Source: Roseivirga pacifica
Lineage (GTDB): Bacteria > Bacteroidota > Bacteroidia > Cytophagales > Cyclobacteriaceae
Direction: 5' to 3'
Length of the DNA stretch: 64,000 nt
Assembly: GCF_900111145.1 (NCBI RefSeq)
Contig: NZ_FOIR01000001.1
Location: forward strand, 193,501 to 257,500
The position numbers and the translations under genes are program-made. The notes beneath the pieces were generated by a model, which saw only the letters and a program-made list of their open reading frames with translations, did no database searches and was not told the DNA's origin. Shown piece after piece: positions 9,114 through 18,600 of this stretch; position 1 is the stretch's first letter, and every line of letters begins with the position of its first letter.

Positions 9114-10082
9114 TTATACAATCCCTTCGTTCAAAAGGTCGCTGATGTGAAGAAAACCGACAACCGAAGATTCATGAACAACTATGAGCTGATTGATATC
9201 GAACTCGCGCATTTTGTTCAAGGCATGAATAGCATATTCTCCCTTATTGATTGTCTTTGGGTTTGGAGTCATCACTTCTCCGATTGTAATATGCGAAAAA
9301 TCGGTGTGTTTTTCCAGCATTCTACGTAAATCACCATCCGTAAATATGCCCACCAAAGCACTTTTTTCGTCAACCACTGCCGCTGCTCCCAAACGCTTTC
9401 TGGAAATCTCCAAAATGCTGTCCTTCACTAAAGCGGTTTGAACTACAATTGGTAATTCATTTTTAGGGTAAATATCATCCACCTTAAGGTAGAGCTGTTT
9501 GCCGAGCGATCCGCCAGGATGGTATTTGGCAAAATCTCTTGACGTGAAGCCCCGAGCGTTCAGCAAGCTAATCGCCAAAGCATCGCCAATGGCCATATGC
9601 ACAGTGGTGCTTGTGGTAGGTGCTAGGTTGTTCGGGTCAGCCTCCTCATCAATAGTACCGTTCAAAACAAAGTCGGCATGTTTGGCTACGTAAGAGTCCA
9701 TGTTACTTACCAGCCCAATCACCTTTGCTCCCGAGTGCTTAATAAGCGGAATCAACACTTTTATTTCTTCGGTATTCCCACTTTTGGAAATACACATCAC
9801 CATATCATCTGCTTGAATCATGCCCAAATCGCCATGAATAGCGTCTGCAGCGTGCATAAATATCGATGGAGTACCGGTGGAATTAAGGGTAGCGACAATT
9901 TTGTTTGCCACTATCGCGCTTTTCCCGATACCTGTCACTATTACCCTGCCGTTCATAGCCAGTATTTCGCTGACTATCAATTCGAACTTATCATCAATGA
10001 AAGCTGTTACCTTTTGTATTGCTTCTGCTTCCTTCAATAAGGTTCTTCTAGCAATGGTTTGAATATTTTTAGTTAACTTCAA
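9114..10082 (-). CDS. kdsD: KpsF/GutQ-family arabinose-5-phosphate isomerase
   Basis: A 322-residue enzyme that interconverts ribulose 5-phosphate and arabinose 5-phosphate, the first step to Kdo for lipopolysaccharide. A SIS domain (about 35-175; GIGKSAIVANKIVATLNSTG and CISKSGNTEEI) is followed by two CBS repeats (about 200-320). The length matches the family. It is divergent from recQ, with a consensus -7 element 25 bp before its start, and lies upstream of manC in a probable two-gene operon. Confidence 0.93.
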   Translation of the reverse strand: MKLTKNIQTIARRTLLKEAEAIQKVTAFIDDKFELIVSEILAMNGRVIVTGIGKSAIVANKIVATLNSTGTPSIFMHAADAIHGDLGMIQADDMVMCISKSGNTEEIKVLIPLIKHSGAKVIGLVSNMDSYVAKHADFVLNGTIDEEADPNNLAPTTSTTVHMAIGDALAISLLNARGFTSRDFAKYHPGGSLGKQLYLKVDDIYPKNELPIVVQTALVKDSILEISRKRLGAAAVVDEKSALVGIFTDGDLRRMLEKHTDFSHITIGEVMTPNPKTINKGEYAIHALNKMREFDINQLIVVHESSVVGFLHISDLLNEGIV

Positions 10083-10106
10083 TTAAACGGCATTTTTAAG
10101 TGTCGA

Positions 10107-10115
10107 GCAAATATA
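10107..10115 (-). promoter_or_regulatory. Bacteroidota -7 promoter element (kdsD)
   Basis: The minus-strand sequence TATATTTGC is an exact TAnnTTTGC match, ending 25 bp upstream of the kdsD ATG. I saw no good -33 TTG at the expected distance. Confidence 0.5.
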
Positions 10116-10155
10116 AGGAAACCCATAAATCCTTGACAGATTAGCTCATAACAAT

Positions 10156-12354
10156 ATGGTAAGTGTAGATGAATTAAGAGCGAAACTGAAACAAGTTTTC
10201 GGTTACGACAATTTTAGAGGGAACCAGGAAAAGATCATATTAAACATTCTAGATGGCAAAAACACATTCGTGATTATGCCTACAGGCGCTGGGAAGTCAA
10301 TGTGTTATCAATTACCTGCCATTGTTCAAGAGGGAACTGCAATCGTTATCTCTCCCCTAATTGCGCTCATGAAAAATCAGGTAGACCAAATGAATGCAGT
10401 AGGCATAAACGCCCGCTTTCTTAACTCTACCTTATCAAAAACCGAAATTAACAGAATAAAGAAAGCTACTTTGGCTGGCGACATCAAGCTACTTTACGTA
10501 GCACCCGAATCGCTCACCAAAGAGGAAAACATAGACTTTCTGAAGCAAACTAAAATATCTTTTGCCGCCATTGACGAAGCACACTGTATTTCGGAGTGGG
10601 GGCACGATTTCAGACCAGAATACAGAAGAATAAAAAGCATCATCAACCAAGTGGGCGATGTGCCAATTATTGCCCTTACGGCTACCGCCACTCCAAAAGT
10701 TCAGCTCGATATTCAGCGGAACTTAAATATGGAAGATGCCGATGTGTTTAAATCTTCGTTTAATCGCGACAACCTCTACTATGAAATTCGCCCTAAAAAG
10801 GGGGTGAAGAAGCAGTTGATTAAATTCATTCGCGAGAACCAAGGTAAGTCGGGGGTAATCTATTGTTTGAGCAGAAAAAAGGTTGAAGAAATTGCCGAGT
10901 TCCTGAAAGTAAATGGCATTAATGCAGCCCCTTACCATGCCGGTTTTGAACCTAGTATTAGGATGAAAAACCAAGACGACTTTCTGAATGAAGAAGTAGA
11001 CGTGATTGTGGCGACTATCGCCTTCGGAATGGGTATCGATAAGCCAGATGTACGCTTTGTGATTCACTACGATGTACCTAAATCTTTGGAAGGTTACTAC
11101 CAAGAGACAGGCCGCGCAGGCCGCGATGGTTTGGAAGGTCAGTGCATTATGTTCTATCGCTACAGCGACATTCTAAAGCTGGAAAAATTCAATAAAGACA
11201 AACCGGTAACTGAGAAAGAAAATGCTAAGCTACTACTAGAGGAAATATCCTCTTACTCAGAATCTGCCGTTTGCCGTAGAAAACAGCTGCTCCACTATTT
11301 TGGCGAAGAATACACCAGTACCGAATGCACAGAAAATAAAATGTGCGACAACTGTCGCTACGAACGCGAAACTTTCGATGGCCAAGAGGATGTAAAAATC
11401 GCCATTGAAACGGTACAGCAAACCGAACAGCGCTTTGGCATGACCCAACTAATTAGTGTAATCAGAGGGTCGCAAAATCAATATGTAAAGAGTTATTCTC
11501 ACGATAAACTTGAAATTTTCGGCAAGGGAAAAGACAAGGACGACCACTACTGGAAATCTATTGTCCGCCAAACCCTGCTAAATGAATTTATAGAGAAAGA
11601 CATAGAAAATATAGGGTTACTAAAGCTCACCCAAAAAGGCTTAGACTTTATTAAAAACCCACATCCGGTAGAAATTGCCAAAGACTTAGACTTTAGTGAT
11701 GTTGACGCTACAGAAGACGAGTCGAACGAGCTACCAACATCTCCACGCAAGGGCAATTCTTACGACCCAGTCCTTTATGACTTATTAAAGGCCGAAAGAA
11801 AAAAGATTGCCAAGCAAAAGGATTTACCGCCTTATGTCATCATTCAAGATCCTTCTTTGCAGGAAATGGCCACCACTTACCCAACCACCAAAGAAGCGCT
11901 AGCCAATGTAAATGGCATAGGCATGGGCAAAGTGAACAAGTTTGGAGGCTCTTTTCTAAAGCTCATCAACCAATATGTCGAAGACAACAACATCGATATT
12001 GAAGATGTGGTTGTTATAAAAACAGCTGGTTCTAAGTCTAAAAACAAAATCTACATCATTCAGCAAATCGACAGAATGATTGATTTGGAAGAAGTAGCCG
12101 AGCAAAAGGGCTGGACCATGGACACCCTGCTTGAGGAGATGGAAATTATCTGCTACTCAGGCACTAAGCTAAACATCGATTATTACCTAGAGCAAATAAT
12201 GGACGATGAAAAGCTTGACGACATCATGGACTACTTTATGAATGCCGAGTCGGACAATATTGATGATGCGTTAGAGGAATTTGAGGATGAAGACGTAATT
12301 GACGAAGATTTGCGTCTTGTTCGCATAAAATTCCTTTCAGAATACGCAAATTAA
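10156..12354 (+). CDS. recQ: ATP-dependent DNA helicase RecQ
   Basis: A 732-residue superfamily 2 3'-5' helicase for recombination and repair. Visible in order: Walker A MPTGAGKSMCYQLPA (near residue 40), the DEAH box in IDEAHCISEWGHDFRPEYR, helicase C-terminal motifs (ATIAFGMGIDKPDVRFVIH, ETGRAGRDG), the RQC zinc cysteines (CRRKQLLHYF to CTENKMCDNC), an HRDC domain (LYDLLKAERKKIAKQKDLPP) and a C-terminal HTH_40-type extension. The tail (about 675-720) is very acidic. It is longer than E. coli RecQ (about 610 residues) because of this C-terminal extension, which is common in Bacteroidota. Confidence 0.96.
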   Translation: MVSVDELRAKLKQVFGYDNFRGNQEKIILNILDGKNTFVIMPTGAGKSMCYQLPAIVQEGTAIVISPLIALMKNQVDQMNAVGINARFLNSTLSKTEINRIKKATLAGDIKLLYVAPESLTKEENIDFLKQTKISFAAIDEAHCISEWGHDFRPEYRRIKSIINQVGDVPIIALTATATPKVQLDIQRNLNMEDADVFKSSFNRDNLYYEIRPKKGVKKQLIKFIRENQGKSGVIYCLSRKKVEEIAEFLKVNGINAAPYHAGFEPSIRMKNQDDFLNEEVDVIVATIAFGMGIDKPDVRFVIHYDVPKSLEGYYQETGRAGRDGLEGQCIMFYRYSDILKLEKFNKDKPVTEKENAKLLLEEISSYSESAVCRRKQLLHYFGEEYTSTECTENKMCDNCRYERETFDGQEDVKIAIETVQQTEQRFGMTQLISVIRGSQNQYVKSYSHDKLEIFGKGKDKDDHYWKSIVRQTLLNEFIEKDIENIGLLKLTQKGLDFIKNPHPVEIAKDLDFSDVDATEDESNELPTSPRKGNSYDPVLYDLLKAERKKIAKQKDLPPYVIIQDPSLQEMATTYPTTKEALANVNGIGMGKVNKFGGSFLKLINQYVEDNNIDIEDVVVIKTAGSKSKNKIYIIQQIDRMIDLEEVAEQKGWTMDTLLEEMEIICYSGTKLNIDYYLEQIMDDEKLDDIMDYFMNAESDNIDDALEEFEDEDVIDEDLRLVRIKFLSEYAN

Positions 12355-12355
12355 T

Positions 12356-12363
12356 TACCTTTG
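12356..12363 (+). promoter_or_regulatory. Bacteroidota -7 promoter element (purD)
   Basis: The sequence TACCTTTG matches TAnnTTTG immediately after the recQ stop and 25 bp before the purD ATG. This gives purD its own start site despite the short gap. Confidence 0.5.
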
Positions 12364-12388
12364 ACCCGCGAATTAATCCCGTGAATTT

Positions 12389-13678
12389 ATGAACATCCTT
12401 GTGTTAGGAAGCGGAGGTAGAGAGCATGCCTTCAGTTGGAAAATCAGTCAAAGCAATCACTGCGATAAACTATTTATAGCCCCAGGAAATGCCGGAACTG
12501 CCGGCCTTGGCACCAACGTAGCCATTAACGTAAACGATTTTGAGGCAATCGGAAAGTTTGTACTAGAAAACGACATCGAAATGGTAGTTGTTGGCCCTGA
12601 AGACCCATTGGTGAATGGCATTAAGGATTACTTTTTAGCTGACGAAACACTGAGCAAAATTGGCGTTGTTGGCCCACCTAAAGCTGGCGCTCGCTTAGAA
12701 GGAAGCAAAGACTTCTCTAAGCAGTTTATGGGCAAGTACAAGGTGCCTACTGCGCGTTCAAAAACATTCACGAAAGACACTTTGGAAGAAGGCTTGAACT
12801 ACGTTTCGAGTCATCCAACCCCGGTTGTGCTAAAAGCCGATGGGCTTGCTGCCGGCAAAGGCGTGATCATAGCACAAACCAATGAAGAAGCTAGAGAAAC
12901 CCTGAAGGAAATGCTAGTTGACGCTAAGTTTGGCGAGGCATCGAGTCGCGTGGTAATTGAGCAGTTCTTAGAAGGAATAGAGGTTTCTGTTTTTGTATTA
13001 ACTGATGGAAAAAACTACAAAATCCTTCCTGAAGCAAAAGACTACAAACGCATTGGCGAAAATGACGAAGGCCTGAACACAGGCGGAATGGGAGCTGTTA
13101 CCCCAGTACCTTTTGCCGATGCCGAGTTTATGAGCAAGGTAGAAGAGCGCATTATTAAACCAACGGTTAACGGACTGGCAGCAGAAGGTATTGAGTACAC
13201 TGGCTTTATCTTTATTGGCTTGATGAGCATGAACGGTGAGCCTTACGTAATTGAATACAATGTGCGCATGGGCGACCCAGAAACACAAGCGGTTTTCACC
13301 AGAATAGATTCTGATATGGTAGAACTTCTGAAAGCTTCTACCAACCAATCGCTGGACAAAGTACCTTACAGCATTTCTGAAGAAACTGCCACTACAGTGG
13401 TAATGGTTTCTGGCGGTTACCCAGGTAGTTATGAAAAAGGGAATGTTATTTCGGGCATTGATTCAGTAGAATCGGCCACCGTATTTCATGCAGGTACCAA
13501 ATTGAGCGATGCAGGTGAAGTACTTACAAACGGTGGTAGAGTACTTGCACTCACCGGAAAGGGTGATAGTGTAGAAAATGCGCTGGAAAATGCGTATAAT
13601 GGAGTAGCTCAGATTTCTTGGAAAGACGAATATCACAGAAAAGATATTGGCCAAGATATTCTGAAGCTTTTGAAATAA
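12389..13678 (+). CDS. purD: Phosphoribosylamine--glycine ligase
   Basis: A 429-residue ATP-grasp enzyme catalysing the second step of purine synthesis (5-phosphoribosylamine + glycine + ATP to GAR). The N-terminus MNILVLGSGGREHAFSWKIS is diagnostic. The ATP-grasp domain follows (PVVLKADGLAAGKGVIIAQT) with the metal-binding region EYNVRMGDPETQ near residue 290. The length matches the family. It is preceded by its own promoter element and followed by a hairpin-rich intergenic region. Confidence 0.97.
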   Translation: MNILVLGSGGREHAFSWKISQSNHCDKLFIAPGNAGTAGLGTNVAINVNDFEAIGKFVLENDIEMVVVGPEDPLVNGIKDYFLADETLSKIGVVGPPKAGARLEGSKDFSKQFMGKYKVPTARSKTFTKDTLEEGLNYVSSHPTPVVLKADGLAAGKGVIIAQTNEEARETLKEMLVDAKFGEASSRVVIEQFLEGIEVSVFVLTDGKNYKILPEAKDYKRIGENDEGLNTGGMGAVTPVPFADAEFMSKVEERIIKPTVNGLAAEGIEYTGFIFIGLMSMNGEPYVIEYNVRMGDPETQAVFTRIDSDMVELLKASTNQSLDKVPYSISEETATTVVMVSGGYPGSYEKGNVISGIDSVESATVFHAGTKLSDAGEVLTNGGRVLALTGKGDSVENALENAYNGVAQISWKDEYHRKDIGQDILKLLK

Positions 13679-13716
13679 GTTGAACAAAGAACTCTTTCAG
13701 TTTTTCGTCTTCAGAA

Positions 13717-13787
13717 ATCCGTTTTATCGGATAGTGTAATCTCATAATACTTTTCGAGATTACTCCAACCAGCCCCGATTATTCGGG
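13717..13787. terminator. Cluster of three short hairpins after purD
   Basis: Three inverted repeats follow one another between purD and ricT: ATCCG/CGGAT (13717-13732), GTAATCTC/GAGATTAC (13736-13763, perfect 8 bp) and CCCGA/TCGGG (13774-13787, followed by CATAAAA). Together they probably end purD transcription; none has a classical long U-tract. Confidence 0.45.
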
Positions 13788-13835
13788 CATAAAATTGAAT
13801 GACGATAAATGAGCAAGAGCCTTTAATAGATACAT

Positions 13836-15143
13836 ATGAGTTGTAGTTGTGGAGTAGAAGGTAAAACAGCAGGGTGTAACAACAATGGCGGCTGCGCCAC
13901 CGGAAGTTGTAACAAACTCAACACCTTTGACTGGCTGTCCAATATGGACATACCCAGTCAAGACCGTTTCGACATTGTTGAAGTTCGCTTCAAGAATGGC
14001 CGAAAAGACTTCTATCGCAATACCAACAAGCTCGATGTTGTTACTGGCGAAGCCGTAATTGTAGATGTTCAAGGCGGGCATCACATGGGCTTTATTTCGC
14101 TTCAGGGTGAACTAGTTCGCCTTCAAATGAAAAAGAAAGGCGTAAAAGATGATGATCAAATTCGTCAGATTTACCGTAAAGCCAGCACAAAAGATTTAGA
14201 GCAATACGAAGAGGCAAAGAAGCGCGAAATGCCAGCGCTTTACCGCACCCGAAACATTATACTGGAGCAGAAGCTCGCCATGAAACTCACAGACATTGAG
14301 TTTCAATCTGATAATACTAAAGCCACATTTTTTTACTCGGCAGACGAACGCGTTGATTTTCGTGAGCTGATTAAAATCCTGGCTTCAGAATTCAAGATCA
14401 GGGTAGAAATGCGCCAAATTAGCTTGCGTCAAGAAGCTGGCCGACTTGGCGGCATTGGCTCTTGCGGCCGCGAACTTTGCTGCTCTACATGGCTCACGGA
14501 GTTCAAAAGTGTTTCAACTTCCGCTGCGCGCTACCAAAACCTCAGCCTTAACCCAAGCAAGCTTTCAGGCCAATGTGGCCGCCTAAAGTGCTGCCTCAAC
14601 TATGAGCTCGACACCTACATGGAAGCGCTGGAGGACATTCCTGAGGTGACCAAGCTGAAAACCAAAAAAGGAGATGCCAAGCTTGAAAAGACCGACATCT
14701 TTAGAAAGTTGATGTGGTTTAGTTTTGCGGAAGAGAATACTTGGTACCCAATTGCTACGGACAGAGTAAAAGAAATTATTGCGCTAAATAAGAAAGGTGA
14801 ACTGCCTGAAACTTTAACTGAAGACGTTTTTGAACTAGAGGTAAAAGACACGGCCATCAATCGCGATTTAGAGCGAATGGATGAGAAGTTCCGCAAGAAA
14901 GCCAACAGAAATAAGCGCAAGCCAAAACCGCGCAATAACAAGAATCGTGGCGGGCAAAACCCTAATAACAAGAGCACCAACCAACAACCAAAAGCCAAAC
15001 AGCAAGGCCAAGGTCAAGGCGGGCAAAAACAGCGTCCTAACCAAAACAATGGTGGCAGCAAACCACAAAACAGTAACCAAAACGGCAATAAGAAACCTAA
15101 GAACAAGCGTTTCAAAAGAAAGAAGAAAACCAATGATCAATAA
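13836..15143 (+). CDS. ricT: PSP1-domain regulatory iron-sulfur protein RicT-like
   Basis: A 435-residue protein. The PSP1 core contains the conserved block EMRQISLRQEAGRLGGIGSC followed by GRELCCSTWL and CGRLKCCLNYE, a cysteine-rich signature of RicT/YaaT. The N-terminus has extra cysteines (MSCSCGVEGKTAGC). The final ~90 residues are a low-complexity Lys/Asn/Gln/Gly-rich basic tail, likely disordered and possibly RNA-binding (inference). In Firmicutes RicT works with RicA/RicF in RNA processing; those partners are absent here. The 3' end overlaps gldH by 11 bp, so the two genes are translationally coupled. Confidence 0.9.
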   Translation: MSCSCGVEGKTAGCNNNGGCATGSCNKLNTFDWLSNMDIPSQDRFDIVEVRFKNGRKDFYRNTNKLDVVTGEAVIVDVQGGHHMGFISLQGELVRLQMKKKGVKDDDQIRQIYRKASTKDLEQYEEAKKREMPALYRTRNIILEQKLAMKLTDIEFQSDNTKATFFYSADERVDFRELIKILASEFKIRVEMRQISLRQEAGRLGGIGSCGRELCCSTWLTEFKSVSTSAARYQNLSLNPSKLSGQCGRLKCCLNYELDTYMEALEDIPEVTKLKTKKGDAKLEKTDIFRKLMWFSFAEENTWYPIATDRVKEIIALNKKGELPETLTEDVFELEVKDTAINRDLERMDEKFRKKANRNKRKPKPRNNKNRGGQNPNNKSTNQQPKAKQQGQGQGGQKQRPNQNNGGSKPQNSNQNGNKKPKNKRFKRKKKTNDQ

Positions 15144-15603
15144 GTTTCAAGCCGTAGTGGCCATAATGCTGGTGCTACTACTTAGTGCCTGCAATTTTGA
15201 CGCAACTTTTTCAGACAATCACGACTTTCAGGAAGGCCTTTGGAACATGGACTCTATCCCTAGTTTTGAGTTCGAAATTGGCAATGAACCGCTGCAAGAT
15301 GTGGCCATTAAGGTAAGGAGCAACCTAGAATATCCGTATTACAACCTTTACCTACAATACACCATAACTGATCAACAAGGCACTGAATTAGCAAGCGATT
15401 TGGTAAACTTTGTGCTGTACGATGAAGAAACGGGTAAACCTCAGGGCAAAGGAAATAGCATTTATCAGTATGCCGCTCCCGTGTTGGAAGGCTATAATTT
15501 TACTCCCGGTACTTATACAGTTTCCGTAGCGCAATACATGCGCATGGCAGAGTTACCAGGTGTTCTTTCCGTTGGCGTTACCGTAACCAATAGCGAAAAC
15601 TAG
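15133..15603 (+). CDS. gldH: Gliding motility lipoprotein GldH
   Basis: A 156-residue lipoprotein. I chose the ATG at 15133 (MINKFQAVVAIMLVLLLSAC) because it begins a signal peptide with lipobox LSAC; the same frame is open further upstream but only as a shadow of ricT. The mature part has the short GldH-type beta-rich domain (DFQEGLWNMDSIPSFEFEI; YYNLYLQYTI). GldH is needed for gliding and associated with type IX secretion in Flavobacterium. It overlaps ricT by 11 bp, and its stop shares CTAG with the stop of the convergent helicase. Confidence 0.9.
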   Translation: MINKFQAVVAIMLVLLLSACNFDATFSDNHDFQEGLWNMDSIPSFEFEIGNEPLQDVAIKVRSNLEYPYYNLYLQYTITDQQGTELASDLVNFVLYDEETGKPQGKGNSIYQYAAPVLEGYNFTPGTYTVSVAQYMRMAELPGVLSVGVTVTNSEN

Positions 15604-18600
15604 CCATTGTGCACCTCCACAAATCGGCCAATTTTTTCCTTTACCGATTCCTTGTCAATCCAATATTCGCGGGAATGAATAATGCGATGCGGCCAATTCT
15701 TAGCCTCATATAAATCAGGGTTATACACAAAGGTTTCTTTATTCGATGAACTCTCATAATACGAGTTATCATCGGTAGAAAGTAAGCCCAAGTATTTTCC
15801 TCGCCTCATTAACGTAATATCGGCATATGGTAAATCTAGCGCAGTACGGAAAGGATACTCCTTTTCCCATGCTGCTAGTTTTTGAGAAAGGTACCAAGCC
15901 TGCGGATGTTCTTCCTTTCTTTCAACATGTGGCGTGTATTGCTTTTCGGATACTTCTTGAGCATAACTTAGATAAGCCTTCAAAAGCTTTGGTCCTTCAT
16001 TTTTGGTTTGTTCTACCTTCAATTCACTTGGTGCAATTGATGTGACCAAAAACACTTTTTGCTTGGCCCTGGAAATAGCCACATTTAGTCTATTTTCGCC
16101 ACCAGCCTGATTAAGCGACCCAAACTGCACATTCATTTTTCCCTGCCTGTTTTTAGCATAAGCCAACGAGAAAATGATGATATCCCGCTCATCTCCCTGA
16201 ACATTTTCGATGTTCTTCACAAACAATTTTTCAGAGAAAGAAAGCCCCGACTCCTCAATTAACTCGTTAATCAGTTCTTGCTGTCGGGCATTAAAAGTTA
16301 CCACACCAACGGAAAGCTCAGTCTCTGGCTTGGCATACTGCTTTAGCAAGTCCAGTACCTTTTCAGCTTCTTGCTGGTTGGTCTGTTTCTCCCAAACACC
16401 GTCTTCCACCTGAATGTATTCAATGGCTGGTTCCACAGAGTTAGCTCTGCCAAATTCGGGTAGCATTTGCAGCTTTCCTTTGTAAAAATGTTGGTTCGAA
16501 AAGTCAATCAATGCAAGTGATTGACTACGATAATGTCCCTTCAGGTGAACTTCCATCAAGTATTGCTTTGTCAAGTCGAGCAAAGACTCTGCTTCTAATG
16601 CCATTTCATCTGAGTCTTCCTCCCAACGTACACGATACAAATCGAAAGGCTTAAGCTGTTGGCTATCTCCAGCCACCACCACTTGTTTTCCACGATAAAT
16701 AGCCGGCAATCCGCGTTCTGCAAAGCACTGGCTGGCTTCATCAAAAATTACTAAGTCGAAAAGCGGCTCCATCGGGAAAATAGCTGAAACAGTTTCTGGC
16801 GATGCCAGCCAACATGGAATCAGTTTAAAAAGCTCTTCTGAAAAATTGGAAATGATTCTTCTTAGCGGCCAAATTCTACGTTGCTTATTCACCTGGTGCT
16901 CTAAATCGCGATACGTAACCCGATTATTTAAGCGATTAAACTCAATACCCTCATAAGTTTGCTCACGAATTCGCTGCAGCAATATTTGCTGGCTGGCCTC
17001 TTGTTTTAAGTGAACTGCCTCGCGCAGATCTGTGGTAAGCTTATCGAACTTTAGGGTAGAAACGGAACGCAGAATCGGGTACTTGCTTTCTAAGTGGTCG
17101 ATCCACGCCAAGCGAATGCTATTATCAAAAAGTGATAACAATTCCTTTTTATCTCGATCCATATACTCGGTAAGCTTATCAACTACACCAAGCTCCGATT
17201 CATGGAAAGCATCCCGTAACTGATCCAACTCACATAAGGTATCAAAATCACGCTTAATGGTTCTTCTTAATGCTTTTAAGAAAGCATCATTACCCAAAAG
17301 CAAGTCAATCTGCCTTGGGAGCACATATTTATTCCATCGCTGGCGCTTGCCTGGCAAATCTTTCAGCGCATCGTGAATCTCATTTATGACAGCACGCAGC
17401 TCCTTAGTCGTAAGCTGATGGAGCGGAAAATACTCTCTGAAATTCGAGAAGGAGCTAAATCGTAACTTAGCTTGCACAGCCATATCCAAGCGATCGAACC
17501 ACTCGTTCAGTTCTTCCTGGCTGGTCGTACGAGGCACTTCGCTTATCCAGCCCACGCTGTTAATCTTGGTTAGCTGGTGCTGCAAATTCAAGCGATTGTC
17601 GAGCTTCTCTGTTAACACTTGCAAGCCAGCCTTATCATCACTCAAGCCATTGGCCACAAGTATTCTGGCCAGCCTCAATTTCTCTTTAGAAAAATTCCAT
17701 CTCAACGATTTCCAAACGCTCGATTTTGCATCTAGTCGCTGCTTCAGAATTACCTGAACCTCCCCTACTTTTCCCGATTCAATGCTTTGTTCTACCCCTG
17801 CTCCCTCAAAACATTTGTTAATGAGGTTCCTGGTATTTTTGATCCAAAGCGGTTCGGTTTCGCTGTTATTAAAGCCCACCATTGGTTTAAAAACAGCATA
17901 AATATCTTTGTTCTTTAAGTAGCTGTTGATCTCCTTTAGCTTCTCCAGGTTATCGCTAAAGGTTCGGCAAGAATCAAAATCCACCTCCTCGTTTACAATC
18001 TTAGATATTGCCTTGGTGTATGCCTTTGCCTCCTTCGGAATCTCTTCTAACAACGATACGATTTGCTTCAAGTCATTAGTACCGAACTTGGCAAAACTCA
18101 CCCGATCAGACCATGGATGGTCTTCCACATCGAGTTTTTTGGCATAATCGATATAGAGATCGAGTTTCTTTACAAACTCATGCAGTTCATTAAAATGAAA
18201 ATGATTGTACTCTTGGGTAAGCGAAATAGCCTCGGCATCGGGGTCAGAGGTGAGGTAAAGTTCTTTGGCCGAAAGCCCGCATTCTGTATCCTTGAAAAGT
18301 GCAGCCTTGTACTCATCGAGTTGATCGATGGTTTCTTCAATTTCTAAGCTCGCTTTTTTGAAGTTTCTATCAAGCTGAATTGCATCGAGGTTATTATTGC
18401 TACGGCTATAATCCTGCAGGCGCTCAATCTGTAAAGCAATTCGTTTATAAATGTCGTGTCTGTCGGATTTAAAATCGTGTACTAGGCCAATGAAATCCTG
18501 AATATCTATGGCCTTCAACCGTTCGTAAACCACATCTAACGCTGCCCGTTTTTGACTCACCACCAGCACCTTTTTGCCACGAGCAATAAAATCGGCCGCT

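Noticed and set aside
9678-10040. Plus-strand 120-residue open frame opposite kdsD
   Set aside because: The minus strand encodes a complete KpsF/GutQ enzyme; the plus-strand translation has no recognisable domain.
14881-15132. N-terminal extension of the gldH frame
   Set aside because: The frame is open inside ricT, but only the ATG at 15133 gives a signal peptide with lipobox; the upstream residues are a basic shadow of the ricT tail.
14615-15140. Minus-strand open frames inside the 3' part of ricT
   Set aside because: They mirror the low-complexity Lys/Asn/Gln-rich coding sequence of ricT, which is well supported by its PSP1 domain; their translations are hydrophobic shadows.
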